Source: Rotaria sp. Silwood1 (Eukaryota; Rotifera; Eurotatoria; Philodinida; Philodinidae). From it: a stretch of 64,000 nucleotides of DNA. The notes under the pieces are model-generated. The model was not told the origin of the DNA. It did no database searches and saw nothing but the letters and a program-made list of their open reading frames with translations. A program made the position numbers and the translations under genes. The DNA lies in the NCBI GenBank assembly GCA_905250075.1, contig CAJNOP010000019.1:917781-981780 (forward strand), read 5' to 3'. Each line of letters opens with the position of its first letter. Position 1 is the first letter of the stretch. Shown piece after piece: positions 25,301-36,850 of the stretch.

Positions 25301-25803
25301 CTTTATTCTCCAAAATATTCAAATTACAAGATTCCGAAAATAATAATTGGAATGAATATCTACAAGCGGTGGTCTTTGCTTATAATTCCGAGGTTCATAA
25401 AACAACAAAATATTCACCGTATGAATTACTTTATGGACGTCTACCTGATCTTCCTTGTCACGCAAAACTATCCTATTATTCATTTATGAAACCGAATAAT
25501 TATTTTCAACAATGAAAGAAAACATTGAAAATTTACCGTGAATACGCAAAAAAACAACATAATACTACAATAAACGAAGGATAAAATATATTATGATAAA
25601 CACCGTTAAGATGCACATTATAATGTTCCTGATAAAGTCTTAACGAAAATCTATAGTATTAAAGAAAAATTAAATCCTTTATTCTGGTCACCACCTAGAG
25701 TTATCATTAATGCTTACCATCCTATTTATATGGTTCAAGATCAAGAAACAAAAATAGAGTCCCAAGTAAATGTTAGTGACTTGTGGCCTGTAATTATTGA
25801 TTA
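22323..25803 (+). pseudogene. pol remnant: protease, reverse transcriptase, RNase H, integrase
   Basis: A protease-like start at 22323 (FLIDIEATTTFINQRTL) has Glu-Ala where an active retropepsin has Ser/Thr-Gly. RT runs about 23280-23760: FVLDHKKSN, then FSKLDLKSGFYQIPI, then FGLYQFNVLFMGLKNSPSTF, then the catalytic YLDDII. RNase H-like sequence follows at about 24140-24420 (ERKYSTTGKEALAI). Integrase lies at about 24750-25515: a degenerate zinc-binding region, FQIIGVHYCSPL, then a core with GYFTRYITAIALPN, then HPQTNGIEERFN. Stops and frame changes are spread through the whole region. The RT-RNaseH-IN order and motifs place it in Ty3/gypsy. Confidence 0.88.
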
Positions 25804-27039
25804 GAATCTTTATTGCTGTTGTTATGATAAACTACATAACTTCATTAATTTATTGTAACCATATCAACAGCAACACATTAGTCATAACTATCATCATTTC
25901 TCAATTTTAACTACCATTAAAGTTTAGGATATAATAGAAACTACTAATGATTATTCTGACTGAGATCAAAGGTCTGTTGATGAAATACGAATTTTTTTTA
26001 TCGTAATAATGTGTTGCTATAGTGCTGTAGAAATACATTACCAGTCTAACAGGAAACCATAACAAGATTAAGTGCTGAAAGAAACAATGAATAGAATAGA
26101 ATGATTTAATATTAACAATTTTTTTTTTGCATTTCAACAGCTAACATATTAAGTTATTTTACCATAACTCTTATGCATAAAATATCTTCATTTATACATG
26201 TATAATTTTTCTCGTCCTTCTACATCACATTATTTTCATTCTTCATCATCATAATTTACCATCTCATCGAATTTACTCTTGCAGTCTCCAGTTCTACTAG
26301 AAGGTAACAGTTCTTGAATGAAAGAGATGTCCGTTTTCCTCCATCAATATTGCTTGCATTTATTCATACTCAACAATCTATACATCAATCAAATACTTCA
26401 TCAGGTTCACTTTTGTAGCCTCCAGTTTTACTGAAAGACAGCAGTTTCAAAAGTGAACGAACTATAAGTAAAAATTCATATTATTCATGCAATCAACCAC
26501 AATCTAATCCTCATCAAAGTTTTCTAAATCTTAATGAAAAAACATGTCAAAGTCACCTGGTAGATGCTAAAGAACTAACTAGCTGAAAGCGAGAAGAAAG
26601 GCTCAATTAAATCAGTAATTAATATTCAGTCGACCATTTTCTCATTGGCCTATCCAGTATTATGATACAAATACATAGACATTATTATACTCCCGAGTCA
26701 GTTATTACATCTCTTATACAAAAATTTGTCGATATTAAGTTCTATGTAGTTGATACTGTATCAGGTAGGCCAACAAAAACCATCCTAAAGGTTTATCATC
26801 GCTTATTCAAAATACAAGCAATACTTAATATAACTTTAATTTCTACCTCATCATTCTACATCATTATTTAAATCGATTCAACAGTTGTGTAATCTTATAT
26901 TTTATCCTGATAACATGATCATGGACTGGTGAGAGATAGTCGAAGAACTTCGATCTTTCTAAAATTACCAACACCTTTAACCATAAACAATATTTTAGAA
27001 ATCAATGAAATGAAGAACATCTTCATACCCATCTCTGTC

Positions 27040-27815
27040 TTTATTATAATTCATCAAAGTCACCTAGTTTAGCATTTAAAGATTATTTAATTAGTTATGT
27101 AGATTCAGATGATCTTAATAATGATATTCAATGGTCAAAGCTCAAAAATGATCATCATCGTTGTATATGTTCGAGCAGTACTCATCGGTACAAAATTAAT
27201 AATCCTAAATGGATCTTACAAAAGGTCAAAGAATATTTATTTAATCAGGTCTTTGACAAGTCGATGACCTAGAATCTTTAGTCATGTGGTCTTGATAATA
27301 GTTGTAAAACTTGGAAAGCTTTTGGAGAACGGCTCCAATGTAGTTTGTTCTAAATTAGCAGAAAAATGATCGAAAGTCTATTTGATTTATCAAAGTATAT
27401 TGAATTTAGTGTAATTAATTTTCAAATAATGAATCACTACTGAAGTTCGGACTACATACATGTTGATCATCAATATCGTGATTTTATTAATAACTCTATT
27501 ATTAATTATTTTAATCATTTAATATCTCCAAAAATACTAAAATTACCTACATCTAATAATCGATCACTTGCAGTTCGAAAACATCGAAACAAACGACGGC
27601 ATGACAATATACTTCTGCGGCAGAAACGGTTGTTTATTTCTTGAACAGTAAGCCCATTATGGATCTTGAAAAATTATAAAAGTTTTTGTCAAAAAACCCT
27701 ACTTAAATATACTCGTTTACATTCTAGTTATCATTATCGTATTCGTATATACTTTAACAATACTGCTGATCTTAAATCAGCTGATGACACATTGTTAACT
27801 GATAGATTTTCATAA
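27040..27815 (+). pseudogene. decayed third coding region downstream of integrase, function unknown
   Basis: In one frame from about 27049 there are about 75 open codons (SLAFKDYLISYVDSDD, WSKLKNDHHRCIC, PKWILQKVKEYLFNQVFD). Further protein-like stretches are broken by stops up to about 27815 (RSLAVRKHRNKRRHDNILLR). Position after integrase is where some LTR elements carry an extra gene, but no signal peptide, membrane segment or other family mark is seen, so no role is assigned. Confidence 0.45.
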
Positions 27816-28054
27816 GATACTTTCACCCAATTTTTTTTCATAAGAGTCTTTTGTTCTCTTTTGCATGCCATTAATATTCACAGATTTGAAATTTTTCTTT
27901 CCTTTGCTACGCAATGAATTGTGGTTTTTTATCCCTCTTTTCTCATACTCTCATATTTGTTGTTCAGTTTTTGCACCAATATCTTAGATCAAAATAGTCT
28001 TCTTCCAACTTACTCATTCATATTGGTAGGAGTTCCGGATGAATATTTTCTGTC

Positions 28055-28064
28055 GAAGGGGAAA
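28055..28064 (+). promoter_or_regulatory. polypurine tract of the LTR element
   Basis: GAAGGGGAAA, two bases before the 3' LTR, the expected position for plus-strand priming. Confidence 0.7.
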
Positions 28065-28066
28065 CG

Positions 28067-28510
28067 TGTTAGCGTCAACAGATGACACTATGTTGCCGCT
28101 TACGTTTTATGTTCACTATTCTTCGTTCATTGACTTTTATCTTCGTCTTTCATGTTATCTATAGTCATCGTTCCTCTTGTGAGATATATATACGTATATA
28201 GATTTTTTTCCTACGTTGTTTTTCCACTCTGCTAGTTTTCCTATCTTCTCTTCATTGATATATACCTTTTTTCTGCCCAGTATTGTCATTATTATCTTGA
28301 TTATTATCTTACCATATGTATATTTTCAATAAACAAATTGACGCATTTTAAACCTATGCTTGCATCTCTGTGTTATTAATAATCAAGATAAAGATAAGAC
28401 GTACTAAAGTGAAATTTCTAGGTGGATGCAGATCAAGGATTTACTAATTATCTTTCGGCTTACGTATACACGTAGGGAGAAGCAACTGATAATTAGCGGA
28501 AAACCTTACA
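28067..28510 (+). repeat. 3' LTR
   Basis: Starts TGTTAGCGTCAACAGATGAC and ends GGAAAACCTTACA, matching the 5' LTR over its length with scattered substitutions and a few short indels. Confidence 0.9.
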
Positions 28511-29120
28511 ATATTATGGTGTACATTATGAATTTCCTCAATAATATTTCAAAATGCTGTATTCATTTCTCTTAAATCAAGATACCTACACACTGATCCT
28601 CTTGCTATATCTACTTTAGCATGTTTCTACAATGGGGCCATTCGACATCTCTTCCACCTCGATTCTACTTTGTAGACACTTTTCTCCATTTAATAAAATA
28701 AAAATTTCCTCTATCAAGAAGACACAGTATTCAATCTATTCGCTTTTCTTTCGCAAATCAACAGATCTTTTTCTTCGTCTATTAACTCCAAATTGATAAC
28801 TTGAAATAAGCGATATTCTTTTATACGACATTTATGAGTTTATAACAAGCATCTGCACTTGTCTGTTTTGTTTTCTTTGATTTATTATCAGAAGTACACT
28901 TCATATAAAATCACCTAATATCAAATGATTATAACTAACATTCTAACTTGTTTATCGATGATCTATTAAAGCAATATACTTTAGATTTAGCACAATTATT
29001 TAATGGATTACAGTGAGGGATTGTTCAAGAAGAATATATATCTTCGATTAGTTTTAGAATGAAATTCTGATACAAGAATAAACACGAAATTTATTTTTTA
29101 TTCAATAAACAGAAATATTT
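28511..29120. other. spacer between LTR element and second GT15 copy
   Basis: AT-rich, no recognisable gene. The last part should be the upstream region of the GT15 copy, but it does not clearly resemble the region upstream of the first copy. Confidence 0.4.
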
Positions 29121-30069
29121 ATGACTCGTCGAATACATCGATATTTGACAATAGTTTTATTAATTATTTCGTTCAGTATTATTTTTCTAGTTTTTTGTTA
29201 CTTTTTGTTATGAATAATCTGAAGTTCCTATTACTAATGTCTCCTCCAATAGTCATGTTCGAGGAGTAATTGTGACTATGATTCGTAGTACAAATCAATC
29301 CATATTTCTTACAATTAATATGATACATTCTGTTATTCACTTTTATCTAACAAAGAATGGTTCTCTATATCCATTTATTATATTTCATGATGAAAATTTT
29401 ACTTCAGACATGCGTCAACAAATATTATCTTGTGTACTTCAAAACAATATAAAAATAAACATTTCATTTGCACTAGCTAATTTTCAAACATCAATACAAC
29501 CATCTAATGAGTCTAGATTGAAGAGACCAATGGGATATCGTTTAATGTGTCAATTTTGGACATATGATGTCTTTTATCATCCAGCAATTATTCAAGGCAA
29601 TTATGATTATCTAATGAGAATGGATGATGACTCATACTTTATGTACATAATCGAAAAGGATATTTTTGTTTATATGGATAGTAAAAAAATAGATTATATT
29701 TATAGATCTTCATATGAGGAATCATTCGACTTGATGCATCCAATCCTGCAACGTTTTCTCAATAAAAATAGCCTTCAACGTGGTTGTATTTATAATAATT
29801 TCTTTGTTATTCGTTTGAAATGGTATTATGAATCCAAACGAGTTCAAAGTTTTGTTCATGAATTGATTCGAGATAATTTAATGCTTCGCGAATATATTGG
29901 CGATGGATGTGTTCATTCAGCTATGCTTGAAATTGATAAACAAGTTAAAATAGAACGTATGACTGATATTTCATATGGTCATAATACTCATCTAATGTCA
30001 AGAGGTTCTGTAGATTTTAGGTTTTATGCTGTTGATGGATTTTGGAAAGAAATTCTCCATTCTTGCTAA
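29121..30069 (+). pseudogene. second GT15-like glycosyltransferase copy, frameshifted near the anchor
   Basis: ATG at 29121 opens a basic tail and membrane anchor (MTRRIHRYLTIVLLIISF...) that ends in TGA at 29211. The catalytic part continues in the +1 frame from about 29223 to the stop at 30067-30069. The body keeps the same landmarks as the first copy: TMIRSTNQS, YRLMCQFW....HP, YLMRMDDDSYF, IYNNFFVIRLKWYYESK, GDGCVHSAMLEID, DISYGHN. Most residues are shared with the 14376-15510 gene, so the two are paralogues. The C-terminus is about 21 residues shorter. A one-base indel in the T-rich stretch around 29190-29215 would explain the break, as mutation or as assembly error. It is called a pseudogene with reserve, because the rest of the frame is intact. 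Confidence 0.7.
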
Positions 30070-31719
30070 CAGTTAGCTTTTATTCATGTCATTTTTCGTC
30101 GACCTAAACTAGTAAGAATACCTAAATGGAAAATCAATTGAAAATAAAATATCTTCTATAATTTTCGAACTACTTCTAGATTTCTATTGCAACCGTATTT
30201 TGTAGAATGTCTGTTGACATTAAACAAAGAAATCGAGAAGTTTAATGAAAAAGGAAAACGCTAAATTTATATCTGGCGATCGAACAGATTTTCAAGTTTG
30301 TATTATTATGAGTAGTGTCCTGAAACTGAAACGAATGCAAACTTGCCAGGTATCTTCTCATAGCTGAACCCGACTCAACAATTAATGAGATCTCAAGGTT
30401 ACGAAATATTTTTACTATTTCAAACTGCTTATTTATATAAAAGCATCGGAATGAAAACCGTTTCGATCGTGATTGAGTAATTGATTCTACTTGAGAACAG
30501 ATCACATAAATGAAAAACGAAATTGTTTTACTAAAAGAACACGTTTTTAATGGAGAAAAAGTGAATGTGTATTAGTGTAATGGACAATGAATTCATATAT
30601 GTATCCATCAATAAGATGTTTAGCAGCAAAACACTACTTTTAGTGCCAGCGTCATCAGCGGCCAGCAAACATAAACTTAACGAAACTGATCAGATTTAAG
30701 AAGGATGAAGACACTAAATCATTCGCTTACTTTTTGTAGAATTTGAGATGATCTCTTTTTTGTTGTTTCTATATATAAAAAAAACTAAATAGTACACTTT
30801 TTTATATAAAATAAAAATTTGAAAACTGTACTGCAGTTGTGAAAGTATCTGCCTGATGTTGGTCAACTTCAGGGAGTCCGGTTGCGAAAATTCATGCCCA
30901 CACAGGACACTAGTTATCAGAGAAACTCACACATAACAATTGAAGCGATCAACCTTGACTGAAATACTTGAATTCATAGCTTACTTGGTAGTAGAAGAAT
31001 ACTTGACTTGAACAATTTCCAAAGGCTTTGCGTCCTTCTTGAGTATTATTTGAGATATTGAATTAACTTCTGTAAGATCGAACCACTAAAAAGTTTGGAA
31101 AACTTCCAGACATATAAAGAGACTTCGAGTCAAGAAAACTCAGCGTTTGAAAAGTCCGTTAAACTCCAACTCAACTGTTCTACACGATCGCACTCTACAT
31201 TTCAATAAAATCGTCTTATCGAATTTTTGTATGGAATTTGATCCACATAAAACTCTTTCTTAGAGTTATCTTTGAACATAACTTGCAAACTTCTTTCATC
31301 ACCAGAAAAAAACGATTTCAACTAGTTTAGTTCAAACAGAGTCGAGATAATCAAATTAATCGTTGGTCAATAACTTCTGCAATATTTTGTTAACTATTTT
31401 CATTTTCTTTTTAACTTGCCATACAAATTATTTAACAAGCGCAACAAATAAAATAAGCTTTGTTACTCTTTTTTTTCTCTCTTCGTTCTTTATCTGACAT
31501 TTTTTCCATTATATGTAATTGAGAACTTAAAAGAAAACATGAACGACATCGAACAGGTATTTTTCTTCAAAACAAAGGAAGTCTCTTTTCACTTTCCTGC
31601 ATTGTCATCACAGCTATTAGCTACCGCCACCACTGCCATGAAATAACATAAAAATTTTCACACGTCGTCAAAAGAGAAAAAAAGGTACGTGTGTGCACAC
31701 CTTCACATACCTGAAAAAA
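30070..31719. other. intergenic, 1.65 kb
   Basis: No gene recognised. It contains the 3' flank of the GT15 copy and, at its right end (about 31480-31719), a pyrimidine-rich stretch that probably belongs to the promoter or 5' UTR of the CARD-TPR gene. Confidence 0.4.
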
Positions 31720-34700
31720 ATGGATCGGGACAATGCTAATGCAACCCGTCTACGTGTCAATCGTATAGCATTAATTCAACAAATTGATACTCAAGAACTC
31801 ATACCTAAACTTATTCGTGCTCATATTATTTCTCCTGATCATGATGTACAATATATTAATCAAGGTACATCAAGAATTGATCGTGCACGTCGTTTAATTG
31901 ATTGTCTTCTTAAAAAACATCCTGACCATGCTAACCGTCCAGCTAACTGGTTTTTATTATTTCGCAGTATTCTTCTAGAAAATCAATCTGTCTATAATGA
32001 TCTTGTAACTGCACTTGATAATACAATAATTCGAGCACCAAATTTGACGCATTCTAAATCATACTTATTTACAAATAGATCAAATGTTAGTCAAGTAAAT
32101 GAACATCAAGATGGTATTAATCAAGATTCAATTCAGAAAACTCAACAACAACAAAATAATGAACCAAAGAAAAATTTAACTACAATCAATAATTACCAAC
32201 ATCATATAAAAAATATTGAATTCGATCGATATGTTATGAATAAAGTTGTAATTGAAGGTAGTTTTCAAAAAGTTATCGACAATCTTACTTATCATTCACA
32301 AGTATGTTTTAAATTACGATTATTTTATCAAGAAAAAAAAAAACAAATTTTTTTCCTTCTCTCATAACATAAATTTAAATTAATATTGTCAAAAAAGCCC
32401 AACTAAAAACATACTAGCTGAGAAATAAAACATTTTGTTTTCTTTGAAAGCCATTATTTCGATTAGATTTATTAATTATTAATATATTCAGTAATTCAGA
32501 ATTGCTATTAGAAGTAAATCGAATGGCACGCCGTATCTATACACATGTAAAGCTTTTCATCTTCACAAAGCTTCATTTTTTCCCAATATAATTGATAAAA
32601 ACTGTTAGCACAATTCTTGCGTGATTAAAATGTGAAATACAATGTAGTTGCTCTTGCTAATCACAGGCACAAATGCAAAAATGAAGTAATTCATATATTA
32701 TAATGAGACGTTTGTGATAAATAGTTGATAATAGTATATCAACAATATTTGTCACGGTCTTTGATCACTCTTTGCTTAAATGTCTGTCTCAGAAGATGGC
32801 TGGAGCTCAGCAGAGTCCAAGTTAAGACCAACAAAACGTGGATCCATAGCTTCTTACATCGATTACTTAGAACATATTCCTGTTTGATCTAGTTTATCTA
32901 AATACAACTAAAGCTATTTCATGCAGGTACAGGTTTTGATATTACTATTATTTAACTTTCTTTTTTGTTAACATAATGCTCTGTTCAATTACCTAAGAAT
33001 AGCGAATAAATAGGCAAAACATTGATCCTTCACTTATTCGTGTACACAGAGAGTTCCGGAAATTGGTGAAAAAAAACTCAGATCTGGATCCACAAAAATG
33101 TTATTTACGAGAAAACAATTTTGATACTATGTCAGTTTACAATATAATCTTTCTTTAAATTTTGTAAAAAGAAAAATTATTCTTTTATTTATTTTCCTGT
33201 TTAGATTCCTGAACATTTATTTGATCAACTCTCGCATTCTACTAATGCTTATGATCATGAACAACTTTATACTGAACAAAAATTTTTTGATAACATGTGT
33301 CGTATTGAATTATTAATTAATTTAATAAAACAAGAAAAATCTTTATCAAATCAAAATATATTTGATACAGAAATAATTGATTTACTTCTTGATGATACAC
33401 TACATCAACATCATTTTTATAAATATTTCTTTTCACTTTCATCTATTTATGGTATACATTATGATCAAAAATTTGTTTATGCATTAAAAGATTCACTTAA
33501 TACACAAAATAATATATTAAATATTGTTGAAAAAGGTTTTTTATTAAATCAATTTTTATATAATTATGGACGATATGAATTATGTCAACAAATAATTGAA
33601 TCTATTGTACAATCATTAACAAAATTAGTTAAACAACATAATCAAAAATCTATTATTTGGACATATTTATTTCGTGGATGTTGTGCACTTGTACAAACAC
33701 ATAATCAAAGTTTTCAAATACAACAAGCATGGGCAAGAATTGAAGCAGCTAATGAAATTGCTGATACTCTTAAAACAACTGGAATAGGTAATCGAAAAAG
33801 ACATAAAATTTATTTTCCAGTCGAAATTAATATCGTTTTTTTTTATAACAGAAATTCCTAATAATGAATATGCTTGGTTTTATTCTGTAATATCTCAAAC
33901 AGCTTACGAAGATGCAAATTTTGATGCTTGTATACAATATAGTTATAAGTAACTTTTTCTTTATTGATATTTTATTATTGATTAATATTTGTCATTGATA
34001 AATAGAGGTCTTAAATTAGTTGATAAAAATAATCATTCATTAATTATTGATTTACTTTGTTCACTTACACATGGCTTAACATCAAAATGGATTATGAATA
34101 AAGCACAAGCAACAGCTCTTATGACTGTACAATATGCTGCGTAAAGTTTTATTCATCAAACTTAATGTAGATTTATATTCTATTTTTTTTTCTGTTTATG
34201 ATAGGAAATATTGTGGTAGAAATAGTCCGAAATATATTCATGCACTTCAACAATTAGTGCAATATTCAAATGAATTTATACAAGATCCAAGTTCTGTTGA
34301 ATTAGCACAGGTATAATAAATCAATCTATCCTTTTACATAAATGAAATGATATCATAAACTATGTATGTAACAAAGGCAAGAAAATACTGAAATAAATAG
34401 ATAACAAATAAGACACAATGAGAACAAAACCTCGAATAAATGAAAGACTTATAGCAACAGATATAAGTTTAGAGTAGTTGTGTGTTCAAGTTTTCTTCTC
34501 GATAAAAATATTTATCAAGATAGTGCAAAACAAACGTTTCCTCGAAATCAGCTTTCTGATTTTTATTTAAAACTTATGGGAAAAGATTTTATTTGATAGA
34601 ACAAATAATTCTGAGCCAAACGAGACGTCCCCAATCTGTCAATGATTTTCTTTCATCGAACTGCATTCAATTTGCAGAAGCCCCAAGGAGCATTTTTTCT

Positions 34701-36717
34701 TCTTTGTATTGAAAATGTCGATATGCTGTTGCCATGTTTGACGCTCCAGGACCTTCTATAAATTGAATGAAATTCAATGAAGAAAGGCCATGAAGAGTTT
34801 GAAGACTTCTCATTTTGCTCAGAATCATTTGCTCATAAACTACAATTTTTTTTGCAAAGCTTCATCCTAGAAGCTTTGATAAACTATTAAGAATTCTTCC
34901 AGCTGCACAAGTAGTTTTCAGATGCTTACTAGCTGATGCTATCGAGAAGAGAACTTAAAAATACAGTTGTTCTAAACTTTTGTTCGTTTATATACCTGTG
35001 AATACTTTTGAATGTAGTTATTTCAGTATATCTTCAAAACTTTGAGTGCTAGGTAACACTGATATTCCCATATAGAGATTGATGAAAGTCATGTACGGAC
35101 TATTCTGTTTGAATTACAATTCTATTAGATCGGTAATATTAATGTCTATCGAACTAATCGGAACCTTCAATAGTCTTTTGAAAAAGTGATCAATATTAGT
35201 AAACTTATCTGATTGTGATTTTAACACTAAAAGACTAGGGTTGAACAAGTTTAATGCACAACATAAATATTTCAATATGGCGACAATTCTCAGTAATGTT
35301 AAAATAATATTAAAAATTAACTCGAGAACATTTCTATTGTTTATATAATGTGATACTGCATGTAATTAAACTACATGTATGTGAACATTGAAGACGAACA
35401 AAATTTTATTAAATCTTATTTTCACTTATTATTGATTTATTTTGTCAGAGATTAATACAAATAATAATTCACTATTCCTTTTTTCTTGTTCAATAGTATA
35501 GTGTAAGAATACTTATCTACATCAATAGTACTCAACTAATGGAATTCTTATTCGTACTGATCATTCCTTGTACTTTAGTTTCTTTACCAACTGTTCGAAA
35601 TCTAACTATAACATAAATTTTAGTATACACTTGATCGTGCTCGAATTGTTTACGGATATGAATCACTAACTGTTGCACACTGTCATCGAGCTTTATCCAA
35701 AAGTTTAATAAATCTTGCTTCAATAGCTAATTCTCGTCGTAAAATTCAAGATCCACTATTTGACGATAATTTTAATTATTATCCGAATATAACAACAAAA
35801 GATTTATCATCATCTGAATACCTTTATCATGCTCATGAAGCATTTCGTATTGCTCAAGATTGGTTTGGTGTTGAAGATCGTATACGTTTATTTCCATTTA
35901 AAATGAGTTTAGCTCATGCGTTACAAGCACATATTTCAATTAATTTATCTGACAAAAACAATACTTATTTTGAAGATGCTATGGAATTACTTAATGATTG
36001 TCTTTCGATTGCACAAGATATATTTGGCTCAATGAGCTTTAAAGTAGCACAAGTACATCGATTACAATCAGCAACATATCTTAGTAAAAAAATGTGAATT
36101 AATTTTAATTTCTGTTGTTTATTCTGTTTATTAATTCAAAGCTGTTTTTTTTTTGTTTTATCTAGGTATAATGAAGCTGAACGAGAATTAAATATATGCT
36201 TACAAATCTATAAACTTTGCTTACCACCAAATAGTTTTCATTATCTTGTAACAAATGCAAGTTTAGGTTTACTTTATAAACAACAACAAAATTATGAACA
36301 AGCATTAATATTATTTCAAAATATTGCTGAATCATTAGGTAAATTTTTTTTCATTATAATTCAATTATAATATTTAGTTTAGATACAAAAACTCAATCAT
36401 TTCGTTGGATAAATATGGTACTTGAAAGTCTTATTGAATGTTATTCTCATCTTGAAGCTAAAAAAACCGAAGATTCACCTCGATTACAAAATGCTGCTGA
36501 TAAAGTTCGTTTCGAATTATATGAATGGCGTCGTATAAATAATAAACGTATTAATATATTAAATTTGATACATCAAGAACCAAAACATTCATTAGAACAA
36601 TTTGTTCAAGATTTAACAAAATTTCAGCAAACAACTGGTCGTCTTCAATCATTATTACATATTCAACAAAAAGTAAAAAATCGTATAATACCAATGAAAA
36701 AATATGAAGAAACTTGA
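31720..36717 (+). CDS. CARD-like domain fused to an APPBP2-like TPR protein
   Basis: Eight exons (31720-32301, 33205-33787, 33852-33948, 34006-34140, 34205-34310, 35624-36093, 36166-36338, 36383-36717) join in frame to 826 aa. Residues ~8-115 (LRVNRIALIQQIDTQELIPK, then RIDRARRLIDCLLKK, then a LYF-rich helix and VYNDLVTALDN) have the helix pattern of a caspase-recruitment domain. A Gln/Asn-rich linker follows (~130-170). Exon 2 onward matches APPBP2, a TPR protein that in mammals binds the amyloid precursor tail and serves as a CUL2 substrate receptor: IPEHLFDQ near the start, RKYCGRNSPKYIHAL, a TPR-like series to ~790. Mammalian APPBP2 is about 585 aa and has no CARD. The mammalian N-terminal degradation-receptor (BC-box-like) segment is not evident here. 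The start at 31720 is the first ATG before the CARD. Convergent with DLEC1. Confidence 0.7.
32800..33105. repeat. dispersed repeat in intron 1 of the CARD-TPR gene
   Basis: The segment from GGAGCTCAGCAGAGTCC to GGATCCACAAAAATG resembles parts of the long carbonic anhydrase intron. Examples are TAGAACATATTC.TG near 32867 and 10626, CATGCAG near 32923 and 10681, and TTCACTT.TT..T.TACACAGAG near 33032 and 11479. It looks like an internally deleted relative of the longer copy. GTGGATCC near its left end and GGATCCAC at its right end form a short inverted repeat. Confidence 0.5.
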
Positions 36718-36850
36718 ACATTTTATTTCTATATATGTATAAAAAAAAAACAAATTTGAGATCATTTTCTGTTTTTTTTTTTTTTTTTTTTTTAAGATTA
36801 AAAATAAAAAATTAAAAAAAAAAGCAGGAAATAGTTCTTTGTTTGATGAT

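Larger units (their letters stand above)
19752..28510 (+). mobile_element. decayed Ty3/gypsy-type LTR retrotransposon, 8.76 kb
   Basis: Bounded by two direct LTRs (19752-20204 and 28067-28510) that begin TGT and end ACA and are roughly 90 percent identical by eye, so the insertion is not recent. Between them, in order, are gag-like, protease-like, reverse transcriptase, RNase H and integrase sequences (RT before IN, the gypsy order), then about 2.2 kb of extra sequence with a decayed third coding region. A polypurine tract GAAGGGGAAA (28055-28064) lies next to the 3' LTR. All frames carry many stops and frameshifts, so the copy is dead. No convincing target duplication or primer-binding site was found. 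The insertion lies between two GT15 copies. Confidence 0.9.

Noticed and set aside
26278-26455. two similar CTCCAGTT..ACT segments as a tandem repeat or CRISPR-like unit
   Set aside because: Only two diverged copies inside a decayed retroelement; no array structure.
29139-29222. short intron that would repair the frame of the second GT15 copy
   Set aside because: Candidate GT..AG pairs are 35-50 bp, weak, and would delete most of the membrane anchor; an indel explains the break more simply.
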